NCBI RefSeq assembly: GCF_024158125.1 | Contig: NZ_JAMZFT010000002.1 | Coordinates: 1,116,001 to 1,180,000, forward strand | DNA: 64,000 nucleotides | Reading direction: 5' to 3' | From: Futiania mangrovi | Lineage (GTDB): Bacteria > Pseudomonadota > Alphaproteobacteria > Futianiales > Futianiaceae | Part shown: one piece after another, positions 25,492 to 34,760 of the stretch | Layout: every line of letters begins with the position of its first letter | How positions within the stretch are numbered: position 1 is the first letter of the stretch | Program-made: the position numbers and the translations under genes | The notes under the pieces: generated by a model | What the model saw: the letters and a program-made list of their open reading frames with translations, nothing else | Told to the model about the DNA's origin: nothing | Database searches by the model: none

Positions 25492-26241
25492 TTACTCCCG
25501 CGCGAACGGCAGGCACTCGCCGAGGACGAGACGCACGTCGCCCATGCCGCGCGCGACAGTGCGCCGCCGGTCGGCGAGCGACGGACTGTCCACGCGCCAT
25601 GCCTTCGGGTTCGGCAGGATCGAGGCGAGCGCTGCCGCCTGGCCCACGCCGAGGTCGCGTGCCGCGACGCCGAAGTGGTGCCGAGCGGCGGCGTCCGCGC
25701 CATAGATGCCGGGGCCCCATTCGGCGATATTGAGATAGACCTCCAGGATACGTTCCTTCGGCCACAGCACCTCGATCAGGACCGTGAACCAGACCTCCAG
25801 CCCCTTGCGCAGCCACGACCGCCCGTTCCACAGGAAGGCGTTCTTCGCGGTCTGCTGGCTGATCGTGCTGGCCCCGCGCAGGGCCGCGCCGTTCCGCCAC
25901 GCCTCTATGGCGCGGCCGATCTCCTCCAGGTCGAAGCCGGGATGCAGGCAGAAGCGCGCGTCCTCCGCCGCGATGGCGGCCCAGGCGATCCGGGGGCCGA
26001 GGGCGTCGAGGGGCAGGTTCGAACGCACGACCTCGCGCCCTGCGAGCCGGTCGGCCAGCATCGGGCTGGTGATGGGAGGGTCGACGGCGCGGTAGAGAGC
26101 GACCCAGGCGATGCTGAGCCCCGCGAGCACGACGAGCGTGGCAAGCGCCGCGCGCGCCCAGTCGCGCAGGCGCGCACGCAAAGGGCGGCGGACCGTGCGG
26201 CCGCCGCCCTTCGCCGGTGTCTTTGGCTTACTCCGCGGCAC
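25492..26241 (-). CDS. mtgA: Monofunctional biosynthetic peptidoglycan transglycosylase
   Basis: This GT51 enzyme polymerises lipid II into glycan strands at the inner membrane. The product has 249 residues. A basic N-terminus and one membrane helix (about 31-50) precede the catalytic domain with motif 1 AAEDARFCLHPGFD (catalytic Glu93), motif 2 RGASTISQQTAKN, and motif 3 RKGLEVWFTVLIEVLWPKERI with LNIAEWGPGIYG. No transpeptidase domain follows. Its ATG lies 14 bases inside the 3' end of gltB in the same direction, so translation is probably coupled to gltB. Confidence 0.95.
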   Translation of the reverse strand: MPRSKPKTPAKGGGRTVRRPLRARLRDWARAALATLVVLAGLSIAWVALYRAVDPPITSPMLADRLAGREVVRSNLPLDALGPRIAWAAIAAEDARFCLHPGFDLEEIGRAIEAWRNGAALRGASTISQQTAKNAFLWNGRSWLRKGLEVWFTVLIEVLWPKERILEVYLNIAEWGPGIYGADAAARHHFGVAARDLGVGQAAALASILPNPKAWRVDSPSLADRRRTVARGMGDVRLVLGECLPFARE

Positions 26242-29200
26242 CCGCCGCCGCGGTGTCCGACAGCGGATGGCTCAGCCGGTTCACCATCTCCTTCGGGCAG
26301 ACCTGGATGAAGCGCGGCAGTTCGAGGTCCCAATGCGCGAGGATCTCCCGGGCGAGCTGGGAGCCGGTCTCGCGCACATGGGTTTCGATCAGGCCGCGCA
26401 GCACGCCTTCCCAATGGCGCGATTGCACCGGCTGCCAGATCACGGAATCCGGGTTGATGCGCTCGTCGAACCCCTCGTCGGTCACGTGGACGAAGGCCAT
26501 GCCACCCGTCATGCCGGCGGCGAAATTGTCGCCGACCGAGCCGAGAATGACCGCCGTGCCGCCCGTCATGTATTCGCAGCCGTTGGCGCCGCAGCCCTCG
26601 ATCACCACTTCCGCGCCGGAGTTGCGGACCGCGAACCGCTCCCCCGCCTGGCCTGCGGCGAACAGCTGTCCCGCCGTTGCGCCGTAGAGCACGGTGTTGC
26701 CGATGATCGTGTTGTCCTTGGCCACGAGCGGGCTTTCGGTGACCGGGCGCACGACGATCATGCCGCCCGACAGGCCCTTGCCGACATAGTCGTTGGCGTC
26801 GCCCTTGACCTCGATCTTCACGCCCTGCACCGCGAAGGCGCCGAGCGACTGGCCCGCCGATCCGCGCAGCCGGATCGTCAGATGGCCCGGATTGAGGCCG
26901 CGCATCCCGAACTTCCGCGTGATGTGGGAGGAGGTGCGGGCGCCCACCGCGCGGTGCGTGTTCCGCACCGTGTAGGCAAGCTCCATCTTCTCCCCATGCT
27001 CGAACAGTGGGGCAGCGTCGCGGACGATCTGCGCGTCGAGCGTGTCGACCACCTCGTTGCGCTCGCCGGGCTTCAGCGTGCAATAGCGCGCATGCCCGCC
27101 CGGGTCCGCCTGCACCAGCAGCGGGTTGAGGTCGAGGTCGTCGAGATGCGCCGCGCCCCGGCTCACCTGCGCCAGCAGGTCGGTGCGCCCGATCGCCTCG
27201 TTGAGCGAACGCAGGCCGAGGCTCGCCAGGATCTCGCGCACCTCCTCGGCGATGAAGGTGAAAAGGTTGACGACCTTCTCCGGCGTGCCCACGAACTTCT
27301 TGCGCAGCGCGTCGTCCTGCGTGCAGACGCCGACCGGGCAGGTGTTGGAGTGGCACTGCCGCACCATGATGCAGCCCATGGCGACCAGCGAGGCGGTGCC
27401 CACGCCATATTCCTCCGCCCCCATCATGGCGGCGATGACGATGTCGCGGCCCGTCTTCAGGCCGCCGTCGGTGCGCAGCAGGACCCGGTGGCGCAGGTTG
27501 TTGAGGGTCAGCACCTGGTTCGCCTCGGTCAGGCCCAGTTCCCACGGGATGCCGGCGAACTTGATCGAGGTCTGCGGCGAGGCGCCCGTGCCACCGGAAT
27601 GGCCGGAGATCAGGATCACGTCCGCCTTCGCCTTGGCCACGCCCGCCGCGACCGTGCCGACGCCCGACTGCGCGACCAGCTTCACGGTCACGCGCGCCTT
27701 CGGGTTGATCTGCTTCAGGTCGTAGATGAGCTGCGCCAGGTCCTCGATCGAGTAGATGTCGTGGTGCGGCGGCGGCGAGATCAGCATCACGCCGGGCGTG
27801 GAATGCCGCAGGCGCGCGATCATCTCGGTCACCTTGAAGCCCGGAAGCTGGCCGCCCTCGCCCGGCTTGGCGCCCTGCGCGATCTTGATCTCCAGCTCGC
27901 GGCAATTGTTCAGGTATTCTGCCGTCACGCCAAAGCGGCCCGACGCCACCTGCTTGATCGCCGAGGAAGCGTTGTCGCCGTTGGGTTTCGGCTTGAAGTG
28001 CGCCGGATCCTCGCCGCCCTCACCCGAGTCGGACTTCGCACCGATGCGGTTCATGGCGATGGTCAGCGTCTCGTGCGCCTCCGGCGACAGCGCCCCCAGC
28101 GACATGCCCGGCGTGACGAACCGCTTGCGGATCTCGGTGATCGATTCGACCTCGTCGATCGGGACGGCCTTGCCTGCCGGCTTGAAGTCGAGGAGGTCGC
28201 GCAGCGCCACCGGCGGCTGCTTGTGGACCGCCTCGGAATACTTCTTGTAGGCGGAGTAGGATTCGTCCGTCACCGCCTGCTGCAGCAGATGGATGAGGTT
28301 GGCCTCCAGCGCGTGGCTCTCGCCGCCGCGGCGGTAGCGGTAGAAGCCCCCGATCGGCAGCGGAACGGCGTCCGTGCCATAGGCCTTCTCGTGGATCTCC
28401 ATGACCTTGTGCTGGATGCCGGCGAGGCCGATGCCCGAGATGCGCGAGGGCATACCGGGGAAGAATTCCGCCACCAGTGCGCGCGACAGGCCCACCGCCT
28501 CGAAATTGTAGCCGCCGCGATAGGACGAGATGACCGAGATGCCCATCTTGGACATGATCTTCAGCAGGCCCTGGTTCACCGCCTCGGTGAAGCGGGCGAC
28601 GCACTCCTCCAGCGACATGTCGCCGAAGAGGCCGCGCGCATGCCGGTCGGCGATGCACTCCTGCGCCAGATAGGCGTTCACCGTGGTCGCGCCGCAGCCG
28701 ATCAGCACCGCGAAATAGTGCGGGTCGAGGCATTCGCCCGAGCGCACGTTGAGGGAGCAGAAGGTGCGCAGTCCTTGCGCGACCAGGTGGCTGTGCACGC
28801 CGCCCGTGGCAAGGATCATCGGCACCGGCGCACGGTCGGCGCCGCTCTTCTCGTCGGTCAGCACGATGTGCTGGAAGCCGCGGCGCACCGCGTCCTCTGC
28901 ATCGGCGCGTATGGCGTCCAGCGCGTCCTTCAGCGCCTCGTCCCCGTCGGCGGGGGCGAAGGTGCAGTCGATCTCGTAGACGTGCTCGCCCATGATCTCG
29001 CGCATCTTGGCGAACATGCCGTTCGAGACGACGGGGCTTTCCAGCGTGAAGATCTCGACCTGCGCGGAGCTTTCGTCGAGCACGTTCTGCAGGTTGCCGA
29101 ACCGGGTCTTGAGGCTCATCACCCGGTGCTCGCGCAGGGGGTCGATGGCCGGGTTGGTGACCTGGCTGAAGTTCTGACGGAAGAAATGCGACAGCGGGCG

Positions 29201-30784
29201 GTAGGTCTTGGACAGCACCGCAGACGGCGTGTCGTCGCCCATGGAGCCGACCGCTTCCTTTGCGTCCTCCACCATCGGGTGCAGGATCAGTTCCATGTCC
29301 TCGAGCGTCAGCCCCGCGGCAACCTGGCGGCGGCGCAGGTCCTCCTTCCCGAACAGGCGCGGCTCGCGCACCGCCTCGATGTCGGAATCGAGCTCGCGGA
29401 CGTTCTGGATCCACTCCTCGTAGGGCTGCTCGGCGGCGAGCTTGTCCTTGATCGCGCGGTCCCGGTAGAGCTTCTTTTCCACTAGGTCGACGGCGATCAT
29501 GCGGCCCGGGCCGAGGCGGCCCTTCTCGATCACGCGGTTTTCCTCCAGCACCACCATGCCGGCTTCGGAACCGGCGACGATCAGCCCGTCGCGGGTCACG
29601 GCATAGCGCATGGGCCGCAGGCCGTTGCGGTCCATGCCGCCGATGACCCAGCGCCCGTCCGTCGCGGCGAGCGCTGCGGGGCCGTCCCACGGCTCCATGA
29701 CCGAGTTGGAATAGGCGTACATCGCCCGGTGCGCTTCCGGCATCACGGTCACGCGCTTCGACCAGGCTTCGGGCACCAGCAGCGTCTTGGCGAGCGGCGC
29801 GGTGCGGCCCGCGCGCACCAGCACCTCGAACACGGCGTCGAGCGCGGCGGAATCCGACGAGCCCGGCTGGATGATCGGCTTCACGTCCTCCGCATGGACG
29901 CCGAAGTTTTCCGACGCCATCGGGATCTCGTGGCTCTTCATCCAGTTCGAGTTGCCCTTCAGCGTGTTGATCTCGCCATTGTGGGCGAGCATGCGGAAGG
30001 GCTGGGCCAGGCGCCACTGCGGGAAGGTGTTGGTCGAGTAGCGCTGGTGGAAGATCGCGAAGCGCGATTCGAAGCGCTCGTCCCGCAGGTCGGGATAGAA
30101 CTCCGACAGGTGCTCGGCCAGGAACATGCCCTTGTAGATGATCGACCGGCACGACAGCGAGCAGATGTAGAAGTCGCGGATCGAGGCGGCCATCGCCGCT
30201 TTCTCCACGCGGCGGCGGATGAAGAACAGGTCGCGCTCGAACCGCTCCTCGTCGACACCCTTGGAGTTGGCGAGCAGGATCTGCTCGATCTCCGGGCGGG
30301 TGGCGTTCGCCTTCTCGCCGAGAACGTCGATGTTCACCGGCACCTGGCGCCAGCCATAGATGTAGTAGCCGAACTTCAGCACCTCCTGCTCGACGATCGT
30401 GCGGCAGACCTCCTGCGCGGCGAAATCGGTGCGCGGCAGGAAGACCTGGCCGACCGCGAGGCGGCCCTTCAGCGGCTCGTGCCCGGTGCGGGCGACGTGC
30501 TCCTTGAAGAACTCCTGCGAGATCTCGACGTGGATGCCCGCGCCGTCGCCGGTCTTGCCGTCGGCGTCGACCGCGCCGCGGTGCCACACGGCCTTCAGCG
30601 CGGCGATGCCCTTCTCCACGACCTCGCGGCGCGGCTTGCCGTCGATGGCGGCGACGAAGCCCACGCCGCAGGCATCGTGCTCGAACGCCGGATCGTAGAG
30701 GCCTTCGGCGGCCAGCCGCTCGCGCTCGCGCTCCATGCGCGCGATCTCTGCGAAGCCGGTGTCGATGATGGGGCGGTCGGTCAT
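26228..30784 (-). CDS. gltB: Glutamate synthase (NADPH) large subunit
   Basis: The large chain of GOGAT converts glutamine and 2-oxoglutarate to two glutamates. The 1518 residues begin MTDRPIIDTG. A propeptide of about 38 residues ends at DACGVGF, where Cys39 becomes the N-terminal nucleophile of the glutaminase domain. Central and FMN domains follow (HSGGTGASPQTSIK, PGEGGQLPGFKV), with a [3Fe-4S] motif CHSNTCPVGVC. The C-terminal beta-helix GXGXG domain is present (GKGLSGGMIVVRP, GATAGQLFAAGQAGERFAVR). It follows gltD by 56 bases. Confidence 0.98.
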   Translation of the reverse strand: MTDRPIIDTGFAEIARMERERERLAAEGLYDPAFEHDACGVGFVAAIDGKPRREVVEKGIAALKAVWHRGAVDADGKTGDGAGIHVEISQEFFKEHVARTGHEPLKGRLAVGQVFLPRTDFAAQEVCRTIVEQEVLKFGYYIYGWRQVPVNIDVLGEKANATRPEIEQILLANSKGVDEERFERDLFFIRRRVEKAAMAASIRDFYICSLSCRSIIYKGMFLAEHLSEFYPDLRDERFESRFAIFHQRYSTNTFPQWRLAQPFRMLAHNGEINTLKGNSNWMKSHEIPMASENFGVHAEDVKPIIQPGSSDSAALDAVFEVLVRAGRTAPLAKTLLVPEAWSKRVTVMPEAHRAMYAYSNSVMEPWDGPAALAATDGRWVIGGMDRNGLRPMRYAVTRDGLIVAGSEAGMVVLEENRVIEKGRLGPGRMIAVDLVEKKLYRDRAIKDKLAAEQPYEEWIQNVRELDSDIEAVREPRLFGKEDLRRRQVAAGLTLEDMELILHPMVEDAKEAVGSMGDDTPSAVLSKTYRPLSHFFRQNFSQVTNPAIDPLREHRVMSLKTRFGNLQNVLDESSAQVEIFTLESPVVSNGMFAKMREIMGEHVYEIDCTFAPADGDEALKDALDAIRADAEDAVRRGFQHIVLTDEKSGADRAPVPMILATGGVHSHLVAQGLRTFCSLNVRSGECLDPHYFAVLIGCGATTVNAYLAQECIADRHARGLFGDMSLEECVARFTEAVNQGLLKIMSKMGISVISSYRGGYNFEAVGLSRALVAEFFPGMPSRISGIGLAGIQHKVMEIHEKAYGTDAVPLPIGGFYRYRRGGESHALEANLIHLLQQAVTDESYSAYKKYSEAVHKQPPVALRDLLDFKPAGKAVPIDEVESITEIRKRFVTPGMSLGALSPEAHETLTIAMNRIGAKSDSGEGGEDPAHFKPKPNGDNASSAIKQVASGRFGVTAEYLNNCRELEIKIAQGAKPGEGGQLPGFKVTEMIARLRHSTPGVMLISPPPHHDIYSIEDLAQLIYDLKQINPKARVTVKLVAQSGVGTVAAGVAKAKADVILISGHSGGTGASPQTSIKFAGIPWELGLTEANQVLTLNNLRHRVLLRTDGGLKTGRDIVIAAMMGAEEYGVGTASLVAMGCIMVRQCHSNTCPVGVCTQDDALRKKFVGTPEKVVNLFTFIAEEVREILASLGLRSLNEAIGRTDLLAQVSRGAAHLDDLDLNPLLVQADPGGHARYCTLKPGERNEVVDTLDAQIVRDAAPLFEHGEKMELAYTVRNTHRAVGARTSSHITRKFGMRGLNPGHLTIRLRGSAGQSLGAFAVQGVKIEVKGDANDYVGKGLSGGMIVVRPVTESPLVAKDNTIIGNTVLYGATAGQLFAAGQAGERFAVRNSGAEVVIEGCGANGCEYMTGGTAVILGSVGDNFAAGMTGGMAFVHVTDEGFDERINPDSVIWQPVQSRHWEGVLRGLIETHVRETGSQLAREILAHWDLELPRFIQVCPKEMVNRLSHPLSDTAAAGAAE

Positions 30785-30840
30785 GGGCGCATCCCTCGTT
30801 CTTCTGTGTCCTTGATGGCGTGCAGGTCGCGTCGGGCCGG

Positions 30841-32301
30841 TCAGGCCGCGCGCACGCCGGCCGTCTCTCCGGCGGCCTTGGTCTTGTTCTGGATATAGGC
30901 GTGCATGGCTTCCGCAGCGTCGCGGCCGTCGCGGATCGCCCACACGACGAGCGAGGCCCCGCGCACGATGTCGCCCGCGGCGAACACGCCCTCCATCTCG
31001 GTCATCTGGGTGTGGAAGTCGACCTTGACCGTGCCCCAGCGCGTCACCGGAAGCTCTGGCGCGCCGAACAGGGTCGGCAGGTCCTCCGGATCGAAGCCCA
31101 GCGCCTTCAGCACGAGGTCGGCCTCGACCGTGAACTCGCTGCCCGCCACTTCCTCCGGCCGGCGGCGGCCCGTGGCGTCCGGCAGGCCGAGGCGCATCCG
31201 CACCGCGCGCACGCCCATCACCTGGTTGTCGTCGTCGGCGAGGAAGCCCTTGGGCGCGGCCAGCCACTCGAAATGCACGCCTTCCTCCTCGGCGTTCGCC
31301 ACCTCGCGCTGCGAGCCCGGCATGTTCTCCCGGTCGCGGCGGTAAAGGCAGGTGACCGAGGTCGCGCCCTGGCGCACGGCGGTGCGCACGCAGTCCATGG
31401 CCGTGTCGCCGCCGCCGATGACGACGACCTTCTTGCCCTCCGCCGAGAGGCGCCCGTTGCGGAAGTCCGGCACCTCGTCGCCGAGGCCCACCCGGTTCGA
31501 GGCCGTCAGGAACTCCATCGCCGGCAGGATGCCGTCGGCGCCGGAGCCCGGGCCGTCGATGTCGCGCGCCTTGTAGACGCCGGTCGCGATCAGCACCGCG
31601 TCGTGCTTCTCCCGCAGGTCGGCGAGCGTCGCGTCGCGTCCGACCTCGAAGTTCATGCGATACTCGATCCCGCTGTCGGCGAGGCGCTTGGTGCGCCGTT
31701 CCACGACCTCCTTCTCAAGCTTGAAGCCGGGGATGCCGTAGATCAGCAGGCCGCCCGCGCGGTCGTACCGGTCGTAGACGGTGACCTTGTAGCCCTTGCG
31801 CCGCATCTCCTCCGCCGCGGCGAGACCCGCGGGGCCGGCGCCGACGATGCCGATGGACTGCTCAAGCTCGCGCGGCGGGGTAAAGGGCTGGATCCAGCCT
31901 TCCTCCCACGCGGTGTCGTTGATGTATTTCTCGACCGCGCCGATGGTGACCGTGCCGTGACCCGACTGCTCGATCACGCAATTGCCCTCGCACAGCCGGT
32001 CCTGCGGGCAGATGCGGCCGCAGATCTCCGGCATGTTGTTGGTCGCGCTCGACACCTCCCATGCCTCCTGCAGGCGGCCTTCCGCCGTCAGCTTCAGCCA
32101 GTCGGGGATGTTGTTGTGCAAGGGGCAGTGGACCTGGCAGAAGGGCACGCCGCACTGCGAGCAGCGCGAGGCCTGCTCGGCCGCCTTGGCCTCCGCAAAC
32201 TCCGCATAGATCTCGTCGAAGTCGCGCTTGCGCGTGTCGGCGCCGCGCTTCTCGGGCATCTGGCGCCCGACCTTCACGAATTGCAGCATGCGTTGAGCCA
32301 T
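30841..32301 (-). CDS. gltD: Glutamate synthase (NADPH) small subunit
   Basis: The small chain passes electrons from NADPH through FAD and Fe-S clusters to GltB. The product has 486 residues. Two N-terminal cysteine clusters, CSQCGVPFCQVHCPLHNNIP and CGRICPQDRLCEGNCV, bind [4Fe-4S]. The FAD site is IGIVGAGPAGLAAAEE and the NADPH site VVIGGGDTAMDCVRTA. The C-terminal FAD segment is GVFAAGDIVRGASLVVWA. It is the first gene of gltD-gltB-mtgA. Upstream is the 476-base repeat-containing region. Confidence 0.98.
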   Translation of the reverse strand: MAQRMLQFVKVGRQMPEKRGADTRKRDFDEIYAEFAEAKAAEQASRCSQCGVPFCQVHCPLHNNIPDWLKLTAEGRLQEAWEVSSATNNMPEICGRICPQDRLCEGNCVIEQSGHGTVTIGAVEKYINDTAWEEGWIQPFTPPRELEQSIGIVGAGPAGLAAAEEMRRKGYKVTVYDRYDRAGGLLIYGIPGFKLEKEVVERRTKRLADSGIEYRMNFEVGRDATLADLREKHDAVLIATGVYKARDIDGPGSGADGILPAMEFLTASNRVGLGDEVPDFRNGRLSAEGKKVVVIGGGDTAMDCVRTAVRQGATSVTCLYRRDRENMPGSQREVANAEEEGVHFEWLAAPKGFLADDDNQVMGVRAVRMRLGLPDATGRRRPEEVAGSEFTVEADLVLKALGFDPEDLPTLFGAPELPVTRWGTVKVDFHTQMTEMEGVFAAGDIVRGASLVVWAIRDGRDAAEAMHAYIQNKTKAAGETAGVRAA

Positions 32302-32777
32302 TTTCGCGTCCCTTTGTGTTCTTCAAGCGCAGGCGTGATGAAGCGCAGCGTGATCTCTGGCATGGCACCGGGGCGGCCGCAGGGCCGATCTTCGTGCCGG
32401 CCTCCCTCCGTTACGGCGTCGTGCATGCGTGCCGGTCATCGGGGGTCCGGCCACCCTGTTCCGGCGTCCGGGCCGCCGGCTTCCGGGCGCGCTCGGCCCT
32501 CTACATAGCGCCATGCCGGCACGCGGCCAAGCGATTTTTCCAATTTAGGCATCAATACGAGACTAAATTGGCGCCCATTGCCCCGAAATCCACCGTTGGG
32601 TCGAAGGGTGCCCGGCATGTGCCGCGCGTTTCTGTCATATTGGTTCCGATATGAGACTAATTGAGGTGGCGGCTGTGGCGGGCTGGGCCTGGTCAGCAAT
32701 TGTTATCCCAGGCCTGCTAGGATACCCCTCGCTGGCCCCGGAGTTGCCGGCGCGTTGCTAGGGAGATCCGCAAGGAC
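32302..32777. other. Intergenic region between divergent gltD and uppP
   Basis: There is no convincing gene in these 476 bases. Most of the gltD-proximal half is ordinary G+C-rich sequence. The part from about 32530 to 32665 is AT-rich and carries the repeats described separately. It must contain the promoters for both gltD and uppP; I cannot place them with confidence. Confidence 0.6.
32540..32664. promoter_or_regulatory. Inverted and direct repeats, candidate operators
   Basis: CCAATTTAG (32540-32548) and CTAAATTGG (32563-32571) form a perfect nine-base inverted repeat with a 14-base spacer. ATACGAGACTAAATTG (32555-32570) recurs as ATATGAGACTAATTG (32650-32664), 95 bases away. The second copy is itself preceded by an inverted pair TCATAT (32635-32640) and ATATGA (32650-32655). 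Such spaced, AT-rich symmetry fits binding by a regulator of gltDB and/or uppP. The protein is unknown. Confidence 0.45.
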
Positions 32778-33575
32778 ATGGAGTTCATCCAGCTTGCCGT
32801 GCTGGCCGTCGTGCAGGGCATCACCGAGTTTCTGCCGATCAGTTCCTCGGCCCACCTGATTCTCGTGCCGGTTCTCTTCGGCTGGAAGGACCAGGGGCTC
32901 CTGATCGACGTCGCGCTGCACGTGGGCACGCTGGCTGCCGTAATGGTCTATTTCCGCAAGGAAACGGCCATGCTGATCCGTGGCGGCTTCGATGTCGTCC
33001 TGTTCCGGCGGACGGATGCCGCGCGGCTCGCCCTGATGGTGGTGGCCGCGACGGTGCCCGTGATGGTGGCGGGCCTGCTGTTCAAGGACATGATCGGCAG
33101 CGACTTCCGCGCGCCCCTGCTGATCGCGGCGACGACCATCCTGTTCGGGGTGGCGCTGTGGGTGGCCGACCGCAAGGCCGACCGGGCGGAGCGGCTGTTC
33201 GCCGGCATCACCTGGCGGGACGCGATCCTCGTGGGGCTGGCCCAGGCGCTGGCGCTCATTCCCGGCGTCAGCCGGTCGGGCATCACGATGACGGCGGCGC
33301 TGCTGCTCGGCTATTCGCGGCCCGAGGCGGCGCGTTTCGCGCTCGTCCTGGCGATACCGACGACATTCGCGGCGGGTGCGCTTGCAACCCTCGACCTTGT
33401 CCAGTCCGGCGACGCCACGCTGCAGCTCGACGCGGTGATCGCGGCCGCACTCGCCTTCGTCAGCGCGCTGGCGGCGATCTGGGCGATGATGCTCTGGCTG
33501 CGCCAGGCGACCTTCACGCCGTTCGTGATCTACCGCCTCGCGCTTGGCGTCATGCTTCTGTGGGTGTTCCTGTAG
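32778..33575 (+). CDS. uppP: Undecaprenyl-diphosphatase
   Basis: This integral membrane enzyme dephosphorylates undecaprenyl pyrophosphate to recycle the lipid carrier for peptidoglycan and O-antigen. The product has 265 residues and about eight hydrophobic helices. The BacA/UppP motifs are complete: QGITEFLPISSSAHLIL near the N-terminus and ALIPGVSRSGITMTAALLLG in the middle. An AAGGA sequence precedes the ATG. Its last 26 bases overlap the 3' end of the convergent NDUFA9-like gene. Confidence 0.97.
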   Translation: MEFIQLAVLAVVQGITEFLPISSSAHLILVPVLFGWKDQGLLIDVALHVGTLAAVMVYFRKETAMLIRGGFDVVLFRRTDAARLALMVVAATVPVMVAGLLFKDMIGSDFRAPLLIAATTILFGVALWVADRKADRAERLFAGITWRDAILVGLAQALALIPGVSRSGITMTAALLLGYSRPEAARFALVLAIPTTFAAGALATLDLVQSGDATLQLDAVIAAALAFVSALAAIWAMMLWLRQATFTPFVIYRLALGVMLLWVFL

Positions 33576-34569
33576 GGTCGTAGCCCACGTCCGTGAACTG
33601 GCCGTGCTTGCGGAACCGGTAGAGGTAGGTCGGCACGACCGCCTCCGCCGTGGCCGCCTCGATGCCCAGAGTCTCCAGCGTCCGCGCGCCCTCGGCCGCG
33701 ACATTGTCGCGGGTCAGCTGCGCGATCTGGTCGCGGGTGATCGGCGGCGTGATGAGCGGCAGCATCTCGAACACCGCTGCCTGCGCGCGCGCCACAGGCA
33801 CGGGCAGCGGCAGGAGGAAGCGCTTGCGCCCGATGATGCGCAGGGTCAGCTCCATCAGCTCGCGGAACGTGTAGACGTTCGGCCCGCCAAGCTCGTAGAT
33901 CTCGCCCCCCAGTGCCGGGTTTTCCAGCGTGCGGGCAATGGCTTCCGCGACGTCGGCGACGTAGACCGGCTGGAAGCGCGTGGACCCGTCGCCGATCAGC
34001 GGCAGGAAGGGCGAGATGCGGGCCATCGCGGCGAAGCGGTTGAAGAACTCGTCTTCCGGTCCGAACACGATTGAGGGGCGGATGACGGTGGCGCCGGGCA
34101 TGTGCTCGCGTGCGGCAACTTCGCCCGCGGCCTTGGTGCGGGCATAGGCCGACGGGCTCTCCGGGTCGGCCCCGATCGCCGACATCTGCACGAACTGCGT
34201 GACGCCCGCAGCCGCCGCGGCAGCGGCGACCCTGTCCGCACCATCGGCCTGCAGCGCGCGGAAGGTCTGGCGCCCGCTCTCCACAAGGATGCCGACGAGG
34301 TTGATCACGATGTCCGCGCCTTCGACAGCGCGCGCGACGGAGGCGGCATTGCGGACGTTCGCCTGTATCGGCATGATCTGGCCGACCGTGCCCAGCGGCT
34401 TCAGGAAATGCGCCTCGTTCGGGCGGCGGACGGCGACGCGGATGCGCGCGCCCGACTTCGCCAGCCGGCGGACGAGATGGCGCCCGACGAAGCCCGAGCC
34501 GCCGAAGATCGTGACGAGCTTGCCCTGAAGCGGAAGCTGCCCGCGGGCATCGCGCAGATTGTCGGCCAT
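33550..34569 (-). CDS. Complex I NDUFA9-family NAD(P)-binding protein
   Basis: The product has 339 residues. An atypical SDR fold opens with GKLVTIFGGSGFVGRHLVRR; other blocks are DIVINLVGILVESG, VQMSAIGADPESPSAYARTK, RPSIVFGPEDEFFNRFA and PVYVADVAEAI. Alphaproteobacterial members resemble the mitochondrial complex I accessory subunit NDUFA9, and related proteins act in quinone or carotenoid pathways. An upstream ATG at 34605 is less likely; the one at 34569 has GGGAGAGCAGGA before it. No other complex I gene lies in the window. Confidence 0.9.
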   Translation of the reverse strand: MADNLRDARGQLPLQGKLVTIFGGSGFVGRHLVRRLAKSGARIRVAVRRPNEAHFLKPLGTVGQIMPIQANVRNAASVARAVEGADIVINLVGILVESGRQTFRALQADGADRVAAAAAAAGVTQFVQMSAIGADPESPSAYARTKAAGEVAAREHMPGATVIRPSIVFGPEDEFFNRFAAMARISPFLPLIGDGSTRFQPVYVADVAEAIARTLENPALGGEIYELGGPNVYTFRELMELTLRIIGRKRFLLPLPVPVARAQAAVFEMLPLITPPITRDQIAQLTRDNVAAEGARTLETLGIEAATAEAVVPTYLYRFRKHGQFTDVGYDPTGTPTEA

Positions 34570-34609
34570 GGTCCTGCTCTCCCTGACGCATGTGCGGCGC
34601 CGCACCTTG

Positions 34610-34650
34610 GCGCCGCCCGACGATATAACCCGGGCGGCGCGGCCTGTCAG
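34610..34650 (-). promoter_or_regulatory. Promoter with the -10 in a hairpin loop, upstream of the NDUFA9-like gene
   Basis: On the minus strand CTGACA (34650-34645) and TATATC (34627-34622) are 17 bases apart. A perfect ten-base inverted repeat, GCGCCGCCCG (34610-34619) and CGGGCGGCGC (34631-34640), brackets the -10, which lies in the 11-base loop. A dimeric regulator bound here would cover the promoter. Confidence 0.45.
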
Positions 34651-34712
34651 CCGTTCGTGGCGTAAAAACGGGGCCGTTTCGGCTTGCCGTCAAGAATCCC
34701 TGCGATGGCCGA

Positions 34713-34741
34713 TTGACAGACGCCGCGAGGGCCGTTACTCA
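34713..34741 (+). promoter_or_regulatory. Promoter for tRNA-Leu
   Basis: A perfect TTGACA -35 (34713-34718) is followed after 17 bases by a poor -10, TACTCA (34736-34741). The tRNA begins 19 bases further on. The -35 quality and spacing make the assignment plausible. Confidence 0.5.
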
Positions 34742-34760
34742 CCCCTCCGCTGCTTGCTGA

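Noticed and set aside
26111-29485. Long open frame of 1124 codons on the strand opposite gltB
   Set aside because: It mirrors gltB codon periodicity in G+C-rich DNA, is full of charged low-complexity sequence and has no family features. gltB is complete and certain.
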